Source: Sulfurimonas sp. C5 (GTDB lineage Bacteria > Campylobacterota > Campylobacteria > Campylobacterales > Sulfurimonadaceae). From it: 64,000 nucleotides of DNA. The stretch's first letter is position 1. The number at the start of each line of letters is the position of its first letter. The translations under genes were made by a program, and so were the position numbers. The notes under the pieces were generated by a model. That model was not told the origin of the DNA and did no database searches. It saw only the letters and a list, made by a program, of their open reading frames with translations. The stretch covers positions 124,001-188,000 of the forward strand of contig NZ_JARXNQ010000001.1 of the NCBI RefSeq assembly GCF_029872055.1, written 5' to 3'. Below are positions 30,895 through 39,392 of the stretch, one piece after another.

Positions 30895-31116
30895 ATGAAA
30901 ATTGAAGAATTAACAGCAAAAGTTTTAAATGACAATCCAAGTATGGACCGTTATAAGTTGGCAATTGCAGTTGCTAAAAGATCTGAAGAACTTGAAAACG
31001 GTGCAACAAGTAAATTAAGCGTAAGCAGTGCAAATATCAAGTCTACTGACTTAGCACTTATGGAAATTGCAGAAGGCCTTATTACTGTAAAAGGCTTCAA
31101 CGACTCTAAAAACTAA
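30895..31116 (+). CDS. rpoZ: RNA polymerase omega subunit
   Basis: Omega helps assemble RNA polymerase by folding around the beta-prime C-terminus. This 73-residue protein has the core NPSMDRYKLAIAVAKRSEEL, matching the omega signature after MKIEELTA. The position directly before spoT, as in many bacteria, supports the call. The ribosome site AAGGA lies 8 nt upstream of the ATG. Confidence 0.94.
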   Translation: MKIEELTAKVLNDNPSMDRYKLAIAVAKRSEELENGATSKLSVSSANIKSTDLALMEIAEGLITVKGFNDSKN

Positions 31117-31128
31117 GAGAGTTTTGCC

Positions 31129-33282
31129 TTGTCCTTAAGTCCAGTTAATATCGAGAAAGTAAAACATCTCCATGATATTGACTCGGCTATTGCTTACCTT
31201 TTCTCCCACATAATCCCTACAGATAAATTAAAAGAAGCTCTTGCATTTGCTACAGAAGCACATAAAACACAGTTTAGAAAAAGCGGTGAACCATATATTA
31301 TTCATCCTATTTTAGTTGCTGCTATTGTTGCATCGATTACGAATGATGAAGCTATGGCAATAGCGGCGCTTTTACACGATGTAGTGGAAGATACGGCAAT
31401 TACTCTTGAAGAAGTTGAAGAGAGTTACGGCAAAGATGTAGCCCACTTGGTTTCGGGTCTTACAAAGATCGATTCCATTCGTGATAAAGAGTTAATACCT
31501 TCTAGTTCAAATGAAAAACTTATAGTATCTGCTCTTTCATTTAGAAAAATGCTTTTGGCAAGTATTGAAGATGTTCGTGTATTAGTTGTAAAACTTTGTG
31601 ATCGTCTTCACAATATGCTTACTTTAGACGCTTTACCTAAACATAAACAAAAGCGTATTTCGGAAGAGACTTTAGTTGTATATTCCCCAATTGCACACCG
31701 TTTAGGGATTAGTTTCTTAAAAAATATGTTGGAAGATCTTAGCTTTTCATATCTTTTTGCCGAAGAAAAACACTTTATTGATAATTATCTAGATACAAAT
31801 TATCATGCTATAGAGATGCGTTTAAATGAGTTTAAACAGCATATGTCTAATATCCTTATACAACATGGATTTTGTGAAGATGACTTTGAGATCCTATCAC
31901 GTATTAAGCACAGATACTCGATCTATCTAAAAATGCAAAGAAAAGGTGTGAGTATTGATGAAGTACTTGACCTTCTGGCAATCAGAATTATAGTTAAGGA
32001 CCCACTGAAATGTTACGATGCTTTAGGTCTGGTACATCTAAATTTCAGACCGCTTGCATCACGTTTTAAAGATTATATTGCCGTACCTAAAGACAACGGT
32101 TATCAGACAATACATACAAGTGTATTTTATAAAACTGCAATTTTTGAAGTGCAAATCAGAACATACGATATGCATAAAACTGCAGAGCTTGGAGTTGCGG
32201 CTCATTGGAAGTACAAATCCGGCGGTAATAATATCAAACTTGACTGGCTTGATAATTTGCAGTATCAAAATGAATCGGTTGAAGATTTTTATGAACTTAT
32301 TAAAACAGATCTCTATTCAGAAGATATTTCGGTATTTTCACCTACGGGAGATGCATTTACGCTTCCACGCGGTGCCGTAGTACTTGACTTTGCTTATGCT
32401 GTACATACCGATATCGGTAATAAAGCGGTCTCTGCAATGGTGAATAAAACAAAAACATCTCTACTGACTGAACTCAATAACGGCGATATTGTCAAAGTAG
32501 TCATAGGTGATGAAATAGAGACAAGATGTTCATGGATCGATGCTGTTAAAACTTCAAGGGCACAGACAAATATGAAGCTAAATTGTAATGCAAGGCTTCG
32601 TGAAATTAATGCTAAAACTGCTGTTAATATAATTGCAACAATTATGGGACTAAAACATTCACGTGTTGAAGAGTGGTTACAGCAAAATAAATGTGAAAAC
32701 CTTTCTCATATACCGACAGATATAGAACATCTTAAGAATGTAATTCATAATTATATTAGTGATATTGGAAAAAACAGCCGTTTTCAAAGATTTATCTCTC
32801 GTCACAGATTTAAAGTAAAAAAATATGAGATATCGAGCTTAGAGCTATACTCAAACAGCAGTATCAGTGATGTTGTATTTGATTATTGCTGTCACCCGAA
32901 ATATGGTGATGAGGTGATGGCATTTTTAGATAAATCAAAAGCACATGTGCATCATAAAATGTGTCAAAACGCTACAAAAAAATCAGAAAACAATGAACCG
33001 ATGGTTTTTGTAAAATGGGCAAAAGAGAGAATATTTAAATATAAACTGATAGCATCTCTTCCAAATGAAAAAGGTGCATTAGCAGATTTCCTGGCCTTTT
33101 TAGCAAAACAAAACATAGACCTTGTATCTATTGAATTAGGAAAAGATAATTTGGACTATATTCATTATACAGATATAGTTTTTCAGTCTGAAGAAGCTGA
33201 TATTAATACACTTCGTGCTAAAATAGAGTCAAAAATAAAAGTCGTTGATCTCATACGTAGCGATGATGCATACAGAAATTAA
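31129..33282 (+). CDS. spoT: Bifunctional (p)ppGpp synthetase/hydrolase (RelA/SpoT)
   Basis: The single long RSH protein that makes and degrades (p)ppGpp. The 717-residue order is: hydrolase HD domain (KSGEPYIIHP, LLHDVVEDT with H83-D84), synthetase domain (KHRYSIYLKMQRKG, VPKDNGYQTIHTS, QIRTYDMHKTAELGVAAHWKYK), TGS (VFSPTGDAFTLPRGAVVLDFAYAVH), a helical and zinc-finger-like region, and a C-terminal ACT domain from about 645. Both catalytic centres look intact. The start is TTG, 12 nt after rpoZ. Confidence 0.96.
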   Translation: MSLSPVNIEKVKHLHDIDSAIAYLFSHIIPTDKLKEALAFATEAHKTQFRKSGEPYIIHPILVAAIVASITNDEAMAIAALLHDVVEDTAITLEEVEESYGKDVAHLVSGLTKIDSIRDKELIPSSSNEKLIVSALSFRKMLLASIEDVRVLVVKLCDRLHNMLTLDALPKHKQKRISEETLVVYSPIAHRLGISFLKNMLEDLSFSYLFAEEKHFIDNYLDTNYHAIEMRLNEFKQHMSNILIQHGFCEDDFEILSRIKHRYSIYLKMQRKGVSIDEVLDLLAIRIIVKDPLKCYDALGLVHLNFRPLASRFKDYIAVPKDNGYQTIHTSVFYKTAIFEVQIRTYDMHKTAELGVAAHWKYKSGGNNIKLDWLDNLQYQNESVEDFYELIKTDLYSEDISVFSPTGDAFTLPRGAVVLDFAYAVHTDIGNKAVSAMVNKTKTSLLTELNNGDIVKVVIGDEIETRCSWIDAVKTSRAQTNMKLNCNARLREINAKTAVNIIATIMGLKHSRVEEWLQQNKCENLSHIPTDIEHLKNVIHNYISDIGKNSRFQRFISRHRFKVKKYEISSLELYSNSSISDVVFDYCCHPKYGDEVMAFLDKSKAHVHHKMCQNATKKSENNEPMVFVKWAKERIFKYKLIASLPNEKGALADFLAFLAKQNIDLVSIELGKDNLDYIHYTDIVFQSEEADINTLRAKIESKIKVVDLIRSDDAYRN

Positions 33283-33305
33283 CAAAAGAAAGTGAAAAGT
33301 AATAA

Positions 33306-34508
33306 ATGATAGAAGAAGCTTTAAGAGAAATAAGCCGTGGAACAGCGGAAATTATTGATATTGAAAGAATTGAAAAACTTTTAAAAGCTTATTTTGAAGA
33401 GGGAAAAACATATACTGTAAAAGCCGGTTTCGATCCAACTGCACCAGATTTGCACTTAGGACATACGGTACTTTTACATAAGCTGGCAACATTCCAAAAA
33501 TATGGTGCTAGAATTCAGTTTTTGATTGGAAGTTTTACAGCAACTATCGGTGATCCGACAGGTAAAAATGTTACTAGAAAAATTTTAACAAAGCAAGAGA
33601 TTATACATAATATTGAAAGTTATACAACGCAGGCGTTTAAAATTTTAGATGAATCAAAAACAGACATCGTGTATAACGATGACTGGTTAGGAAATATGAG
33701 TGCTGCAGAGATGATTTCTTTGGCGTCACATTTAACGGTTGCAAGAATGCTGGAGCGTGATGACTTTTCAAAAAGATATGCTTCAAATACGCCGATAGCA
33801 CTGAGTGAATTTATGTATCCTCTTTTACAAGGATATGACAGTGTATATCTAAAGTCTGATATCGAGTTAGGCGGGACGGATCAGAAGTTTAATCTTTTAA
33901 TGGGAAGACAACTGCAAAAAGCTTATGAAGTGAAAAAACAGCAAGCTGTACTTATGATGCCAATTTTAGAAGGTCTTGACGGTGTACAAAAGATGTCAAA
34001 ATCTTTAGGAAACTACATTGGTGTAAGTGATGACGCTAAGGATATGTTTGGAAAAACTTTAAGTATCTCCGATGAATTGATGTGGAGATATTATGAACTT
34101 CTTTCATCAAAATCTTTAGATGAGATAGCAGCACTTAAAGCTGGTGTTGAAGATGGTTCACTGCATCCTAAAAAAGTGAAAGAAGAACTAGCTTTAGAGA
34201 TTACTGCAAGATTCCATAGTGAAGAAGCAGCTAAAGAAGCAAAAGAAGAATTTGAAAAAGTACATGCACAGAACCAAATTCCTACAGATATTGAAGAGTT
34301 CACATCAAATGAAGGTGAGATCTGGATTGCCCAAGCCTTAGTTGATTGTAAGCTTGAACCATCTACTTCACAAGCAAGACGTGATATTAAGCAAGGTGGT
34401 GTTAAAATCAACCAAGAAAAAGTATCAGATATGAATCTGCAACTGACAGCAGGGGAGTATTTACTTCAAGTTGGTAAAAGAAAATTTGCAAAGCTAAAGG
34501 TTAATTAA
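33306..34508 (+). CDS. tyrS: Tyrosyl-tRNA synthetase
   Basis: A class I synthetase charging tRNATyr. The HIGH motif is HLGH (50-53) in PTAPDLHLGHTVLLHK, and the KMSKS motif is intact in VQKMSKSLGN. A C-terminal S4 RNA-binding domain covers about 335-400. The motif layout (TAPDLHLGH) is that of the TyrZ/TyrRS type 2 branch. It overlaps the following gene by one base. Confidence 0.96.
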   Translation: MIEEALREISRGTAEIIDIERIEKLLKAYFEEGKTYTVKAGFDPTAPDLHLGHTVLLHKLATFQKYGARIQFLIGSFTATIGDPTGKNVTRKILTKQEIIHNIESYTTQAFKILDESKTDIVYNDDWLGNMSAAEMISLASHLTVARMLERDDFSKRYASNTPIALSEFMYPLLQGYDSVYLKSDIELGGTDQKFNLLMGRQLQKAYEVKKQQAVLMMPILEGLDGVQKMSKSLGNYIGVSDDAKDMFGKTLSISDELMWRYYELLSSKSLDEIAALKAGVEDGSLHPKKVKEELALEITARFHSEEAAKEAKEEFEKVHAQNQIPTDIEEFTSNEGEIWIAQALVDCKLEPSTSQARRDIKQGGVKINQEKVSDMNLQLTAGEYLLQVGKRKFAKLKVN

Positions 34509-35599
34509 TGAGTTTTGAATCTATAAAGATCGGAAAGTATACAATAGAAAAACCTATAGTTCAAGGTGGTATGGGTGTTGGAATTAGTTGGGATCAGCTT
34601 GCCGGCAGTGTTTCAAAAGAGGGAGGACTCGGTGTTATTTCTGCTGTTGGAACAGGATACTATCAAAATAAAGAGTTTGCCAAAAAATTAGTTGCGGACA
34701 GACCTTTAAGTGAAGCAAACTTTTATTCAAAAGAAGGGCTTGAAGCACTGGTTAAAAATGCAAGAAAAATTTGTGGAGATAAACCTCTTGCTGCAAATAT
34801 CCTTTATGCAATCAATGATTATGGAAGAGTAGTAAAAGATGCTTGTGAAGCAGGTATCGATATTATCATTACAGGTGCAGGTCTTCCTACAAATATGCCT
34901 GAGTTTACTGAAGGCTATCCTGATGTAGCACTTGTCCCAATCGTATCTTCTGCTAAAGCTTTAAAACTGATCTGCCGTAGATGGGAAAAACGTTACAACC
35001 GTTTACCTGATGCCGTAATTTTAGAAGGGCCAAAATCTGGCGGTCACCAAGGTTTTACTTACGAGCAATGTCTTATGGAAGAGTATCAGCTTGAAAATCT
35101 TGTAGCTCCTGTTGTTGAAGAAGCGAAAAACTGGGGTGACATGCCGGTAATTGCTGCAGGCGGTATCTGGGATAAAAAAGATATTGAAGAGATGATGGCT
35201 TTAGGTGCTAAAGGTGTTCAAATGGGGACACGTTTTATCGGTACGTATGAGTGTGACGCACATGCTAACTTCAAAAAAGTTCTTTTAGATTCTACAGAAG
35301 ACAGTATTAAACTGATGAGTTCACCTGTAGGTTATCCTGCACGCGGTGTAGTAACGAATTTGACTCACTTAGTAGAGAAGCGTGAAGGTCCAGATATTAA
35401 ATGTATCTCTAACTGTGTTGCACCTTGTAATAGAGGGGAAGAAGCAAAAGTTGTTGGTTTTTGTATAGCCGACAGATTAAGTGATGCTTATGAAGGAAAT
35501 CTTGAAACGGGTCTTTTCTTCTCAGGTACAAATGGTTATAAACTTGATAAGATAATATCGGTTAAAGAACTAATGGACAAACTTACAGAGGGTGAATAA
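34508..35599 (+). CDS. Nitronate monooxygenase family FMN enzyme
   Basis: A 363-residue TIM-barrel flavoprotein. Family motifs are PIVQGGMGVGISWDQLAG at the N-terminus, ITGAGLPTNMPEF, EGPKSGGHQGFT, AAGGIWDKKDIEEMMALGAKGVQMGTRF and a C-terminal FFSGTNGYK. These are typical of class II-type nitronate monooxygenases, often misnamed as 2-nitropropane dioxygenase. A cysteine-rich segment (CISNCVAPCNRG) near residues 298-308 is notable. The physiological substrate is unknown. Confidence 0.88.
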   Translation: MSFESIKIGKYTIEKPIVQGGMGVGISWDQLAGSVSKEGGLGVISAVGTGYYQNKEFAKKLVADRPLSEANFYSKEGLEALVKNARKICGDKPLAANILYAINDYGRVVKDACEAGIDIIITGAGLPTNMPEFTEGYPDVALVPIVSSAKALKLICRRWEKRYNRLPDAVILEGPKSGGHQGFTYEQCLMEEYQLENLVAPVVEEAKNWGDMPVIAAGGIWDKKDIEEMMALGAKGVQMGTRFIGTYECDAHANFKKVLLDSTEDSIKLMSSPVGYPARGVVTNLTHLVEKREGPDIKCISNCVAPCNRGEEAKVVGFCIADRLSDAYEGNLETGLFFSGTNGYKLDKIISVKELMDKLTEGE

Positions 35600-35606
35600 A
35601 AGTTAG

Positions 35607-37004
35607 ATGATTCGCTTCTTTGTAACGTTTTTTCTATTTTTTTTGATTACTCTGAGCGGTGCTGATGATTTCGAGCTCCTAAAACGGGCTGATAAGTATG
35701 CTTCTTCATCAACAAAAGCAAATCAGTTCCGTGCTTATAATGATTACAAAAACATATATCTTCGTGCACTTATGAATGAAGATCAAAAACTGAAAGTATG
35801 TGCACTTGAAGGTATAGTGAAATGCGGTACAAAACTTCATATAGACATTTCTCAATATTCAGAAGAACTGGAAAAATTTCAAGAAAAAAAATCTGTTACC
35901 ACCCACAAAAGCTTCACCAAACAAACTAATGATATTAGGGTTTCTTCTTCACATAAACTACAATCTATCAGATGGAAAGATGGACGTTTAGTTCTGAATT
36001 TTGATAGAAAGCTTTTAAACAATCAAATTAATTATTTTCAATTGTATGATCCAAAAACATCTACTTATAAGTATGTTTTTGATGTACATGCATCGATGTT
36101 GACTAAATCACAAACTTTAAAGAAACAAGATATAGAAAAAATAAAACTAGCCCAGTTTAATCCAACTACATTGCGTTTAGTAATTCAAAACTCATCTAAA
36201 GTTGCAATATCGTTTAAAAAAGACAAGACCCAGCTTATTATTAAAATGGTTCCGAAGAAGAGTTCAACACCTTTACAAACACCTAAACAGGTTCCTCATA
36301 GAACAATAACACCATCACGTTTAGATAGAAACAAAGTAATTGTAATTGATGCGGGACATGGTGGAAAAGACCCGGGTGCAATCGGATACAGAGGTTATAG
36401 GGAAAAAGTAGTTGTATTGCAAATAGCACAAGAACTAAATACGATTTTAAAGTCTCGTGGATTTAAAGTATATATGACAAGAAGCAATGACCGTTTTATT
36501 AGACTAAGGGATAGAACAAAATATGCAAACCGTAAAAAAGCAGATCTTTTTATTAGCATTCATGCAAATGCCGTAAGTAAAAAACAGGCAAAACAAGCAT
36601 ATGGAATAGAATGTTATTTTCTAGACAAATCGCGTTCTAGCCGTGCAAAAAAGGTGGCAGCTCAGGAAAACTCGGCAGATATGAGTGAAATGGATTATTA
36701 CGGAAAACAAAGTTTCTTATCGACTCTTAGTTCTCATAATATTGTTGCCTCAAATAAATTGGCAATTGATCTGCAAAGAGGTGCACTTGGCTCTTTGAGA
36801 AAAAGTTATAAAGATGTAAAAGATGCAGGAGTCAGACCTGCACCGTTTTGGGTACTTGTAGGGGCACAAATGCCTTCTGTACTTGTAGAAGTGGGTTTTA
36901 TATCAAACCCAAAAGAAGCCAAAAGATTAGTTAATAGTCAATACCAAAAGAAAATGGCATACGGTCTTGCTAATGGTATTGAAAGATATTTTGTAAATAA
37001 TTAA
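35607..37004 (+). CDS. amiC: N-acetylmuramoyl-L-alanine amidase with AMIN domain
   Basis: This periplasmic zinc amidase cleaves peptidoglycan cross-bridges during cell separation. The 465-residue protein has a signal peptide (about 1-19), an AMIN-like beta domain (about 115-215) and a C-terminal Amidase_3 domain (about 245-462). Zinc ligands are in DAGHGGKDPGA, YREK, SIHANA, and the catalytic Glu in LVEVGFISN. An insertion around YYGKQSFLSTLSSHN likely forms the autoinhibitory helix. It abuts the convergent response-regulator gene. Confidence 0.93.
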   Translation: MIRFFVTFFLFFLITLSGADDFELLKRADKYASSSTKANQFRAYNDYKNIYLRALMNEDQKLKVCALEGIVKCGTKLHIDISQYSEELEKFQEKKSVTTHKSFTKQTNDIRVSSSHKLQSIRWKDGRLVLNFDRKLLNNQINYFQLYDPKTSTYKYVFDVHASMLTKSQTLKKQDIEKIKLAQFNPTTLRLVIQNSSKVAISFKKDKTQLIIKMVPKKSSTPLQTPKQVPHRTITPSRLDRNKVIVIDAGHGGKDPGAIGYRGYREKVVVLQIAQELNTILKSRGFKVYMTRSNDRFIRLRDRTKYANRKKADLFISIHANAVSKKQAKQAYGIECYFLDKSRSSRAKKVAAQENSADMSEMDYYGKQSFLSTLSSHNIVASNKLAIDLQRGALGSLRKSYKDVKDAGVRPAPFWVLVGAQMPSVLVEVGFISNPKEAKRLVNSQYQKKMAYGLANGIERYFVNN

Positions 37005-37008
37005 TTTT

Positions 37009-38277
37009 TTAAAGAAGTTCAAACTCATTTAAAAGAGTTGCTTCTATATCTGTTATCTCTTCATCAGAAACTTTAACAAGTTTCTGTAATATATTTAATG
37101 AAAAATCCGTAGCCGAACTGAAATGATTTTGAGACAGATCTACATTTGAAATTCTTAAGTCTCTCAAAGAGTTCATAAGTTTTTGTATATTTTTGAGATC
37201 ACTTTGATCAGGAATGATAACCAGTTGATTTTGTTCAAAATAGCCAATAAAGTATTTTATATCTACTTTTTTTGTAGATTTTTGTACTAAATTGGAAAAT
37301 TCAACTTCTACATGTTTTGCTTCTTTTACCCCATACCACTTTTCAATATTTTGAAAATTTTTTACGGTTAGCAATATCATATAGAGGCTAGAATTACTTT
37401 TACGTAATAAATCTATTTTTTCGATCAGAAAGTTTTTATTAGGAATGTGTGTATAAGAATGAGTATAAAGAGCATTATGGATAGCTGTAATGTCTGTAAA
37501 AGTGAGTACATAGCCATTTTCGCCTTCAAGTTCCGAAATAGTGACTTTATACTCTTTAGTATTTAGATCGTTAAGGATCCTTACTTGTTTTTTGTTTTCT
37601 GGGAATGTAAGCATTTGATGAATGAATTCTTCATTTGTTTGTGCATTGATACACTCTTGGGCATCATCAAAAAGCATTCCTATATCAGGCATCTCTATTT
37701 GTAAGGTTTCAAAGGAATCAAATCCTCCGATCTCTAAAAATGCTTTATTTACCATTTGCACTTCATTATTTTGAATTGTAACGATTCCGATAGGTGTTGC
37801 ATCTATAATGATTTGAGCATTTTTAGATAAGTTTTCGAGTTCATCTTGTAGAATTTTTTTCTGTTTAAAACTATAAATAGATTTGGAAACTCTATAGAGA
37901 ACGAAAAGAAATTGTTTGTTTTTGAAGGGTTTTTCAACAAATTTATCAATGTTTAAATTAACAAGTTTCATAAGAATTTCACTGTCAACATAGGCAGAAG
38001 TTACTACGACATGCTGTTCATTGTTTTTTTCTTTTATAAAGCTAATTAACTCTAGTCCGTCAATTTGCGGTAAAAAAAGATCCGTAATAATGATGTCGTA
38101 GTCTCTGCTTTTATACTTTTCAAGTGCATCTTCACCGTCTTGTGCTACAACGATATCGTTAAAAAATTTTTTTAGAAAAGTTTCTGTTTTTTCTCGGGTA
38201 TACTTATCGTCTTCAACATAAAGAACACTACATAAAGAAGCGTACTTTTTTAATTTGACTAAGTTTATCTCACCCAT
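37009..38277 (-). CDS. Response regulator: REC, PAS and GGDEF-like domains
   Basis: This 422-residue protein has an N-terminal receiver domain (about 12-130) with the acidic pocket YVEDD, the phosphoacceptor Asp in IIITDLF, the switch Thr/Ser in VVTSAY and the Lys in VEKPF. A PAS domain follows (about 150-265), then a GGDEF-like domain (about 270-400) that begins YTHIPNKNFLIEKID but lacks a GGDEF/GGEEF signature, so it is probably not a cyclase. No partner kinase is adjacent. It could act by protein interaction. Confidence 0.83.
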   Translation of the reverse strand: MGEINLVKLKKYASLCSVLYVEDDKYTREKTETFLKKFFNDIVVAQDGEDALEKYKSRDYDIIITDLFLPQIDGLELISFIKEKNNEQHVVVTSAYVDSEILMKLVNLNIDKFVEKPFKNKQFLFVLYRVSKSIYSFKQKKILQDELENLSKNAQIIIDATPIGIVTIQNNEVQMVNKAFLEIGGFDSFETLQIEMPDIGMLFDDAQECINAQTNEEFIHQMLTFPENKKQVRILNDLNTKEYKVTISELEGENGYVLTFTDITAIHNALYTHSYTHIPNKNFLIEKIDLLRKSNSSLYMILLTVKNFQNIEKWYGVKEAKHVEVEFSNLVQKSTKKVDIKYFIGYFEQNQLVIIPDQSDLKNIQKLMNSLRDLRISNVDLSQNHFSSATDFSLNILQKLVKVSDEEITDIEATLLNEFELL

Positions 38278-38304
38278 TACGATGCCTTTTCCTCTCGCAA
38301 GAAA

Positions 38305-39381
38305 TTAGATCTTTTTGTACTCTAATTCTCCGGCAACAGATTCCTTTTTAGCAATAATTGACTCCAATTGTATTTTAACTTTATCATAACGGAACTGTTC
38401 TTTAAAACCTTGAATCCTTCCACCTGCAGCATTAGGGTGTCCACCACCATCTACCCATTCTTTGGAAATTTGAGCTACACTTACATTGTTATTAGCTCGT
38501 AAACTCATTGTCCCTCTGTAACTTATATCGACAATAAAATCATATTCTGGAAACTTTGTTAAAAAACCGTTTCCGATAATAGAAGTGTTCCCCACGCCGT
38601 AAGAAAGATATCCTTTATAGCCTTTATAATAGATTGTCTTTTCAGCTTTTGCATTACCTAGTAAATCAACTATATATTCAGTAGCTAGATTATCTAAAGT
38701 ATTGTCATTTTCTTTTTTAAAGAATTCCTTTTTTAGTGAATGGATTTTTTCATCTAAAATAATAGGAGCATTTTCTTCATCTATGTATTTTACCGCTTCA
38801 TGTAAAAGAGCAAGTTTGTATTCTGTATCTTCTATAGGGAACATTACACGGTTGAGCTCTCTTGTTTCAGTAACAAGGCGCATACAAACTTTTCCATATT
38901 CAAAGTTTTCTTCTTCCTCTTGTTTCCAAAGATCTACAGCATTTACAATGTTAACAAACTTTTCCATCCAACTAGGTTCATCAAATGAAAAGTTTTCTTT
39001 CACATAGTCATATACTATTTTTGTAGCACATCTTGTAGTATCCAGAAAATACCAGTCATATTTTTTAGCACTCTCTTCACCGCTTCCATGGTGATCAAGA
39101 AGTTGTACTTTAACATCTTTTTTATTCTCATTAAGTTTTTTAACTTCGTGATCCAGCCATTTAGACTCATCGGCAGTAAGATTCAGATCGGAGATAAGTA
39201 TAAAAGCACTTTCGTTAGATTTTTGTATTTTTTCCAAAATTTCTTCAAGTTTTGCTTTTACTTCTGCTCCATAGTTGGCATTGTAGTTATATTTTGTATA
39301 GGGTGTATATCTCATTACAAGCTGGCAACTATAACCATCCAAATCAACATGTGATAAATGGTGGACTATTCTATTTTGCAT
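38305..39381 (-). CDS. DHH family phosphoesterase (NrnA/NrnB-like)
   Basis: This 358-residue protein has the DHH-superfamily motifs HLSHVDLDGYSC (motif I), DLNLTADES (II) and LLDHHGSGEES (III, with DHH), and a C-terminal DHHA1 domain with GGGHPNAAGGRIQG. Such enzymes degrade nano-RNA or pAp, or hydrolyse cyclic dinucleotides. Lack of a transmembrane or PAS region argues against GdpP. NrnB-like oligoribonuclease activity is my preferred guess. It lies between flhA and the response regulator. Confidence 0.88.
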   Translation of the reverse strand: MQNRIVHHLSHVDLDGYSCQLVMRYTPYTKYNYNANYGAEVKAKLEEILEKIQKSNESAFILISDLNLTADESKWLDHEVKKLNENKKDVKVQLLDHHGSGEESAKKYDWYFLDTTRCATKIVYDYVKENFSFDEPSWMEKFVNIVNAVDLWKQEEEENFEYGKVCMRLVTETRELNRVMFPIEDTEYKLALLHEAVKYIDEENAPIILDEKIHSLKKEFFKKENDNTLDNLATEYIVDLLGNAKAEKTIYYKGYKGYLSYGVGNTSIIGNGFLTKFPEYDFIVDISYRGTMSLRANNNVSVAQISKEWVDGGGHPNAAGGRIQGFKEQFRYDKVKIQLESIIAKKESVAGELEYKKI

Positions 39382-39392
39382 TTTTTTCCTTA

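Noticed and set aside
34091-34411. 106-residue minus-strand open frame inside tyrS
   Set aside because: Ser/Ala-rich shadow opposite the TyrRS C-terminal domain; no independent signal.
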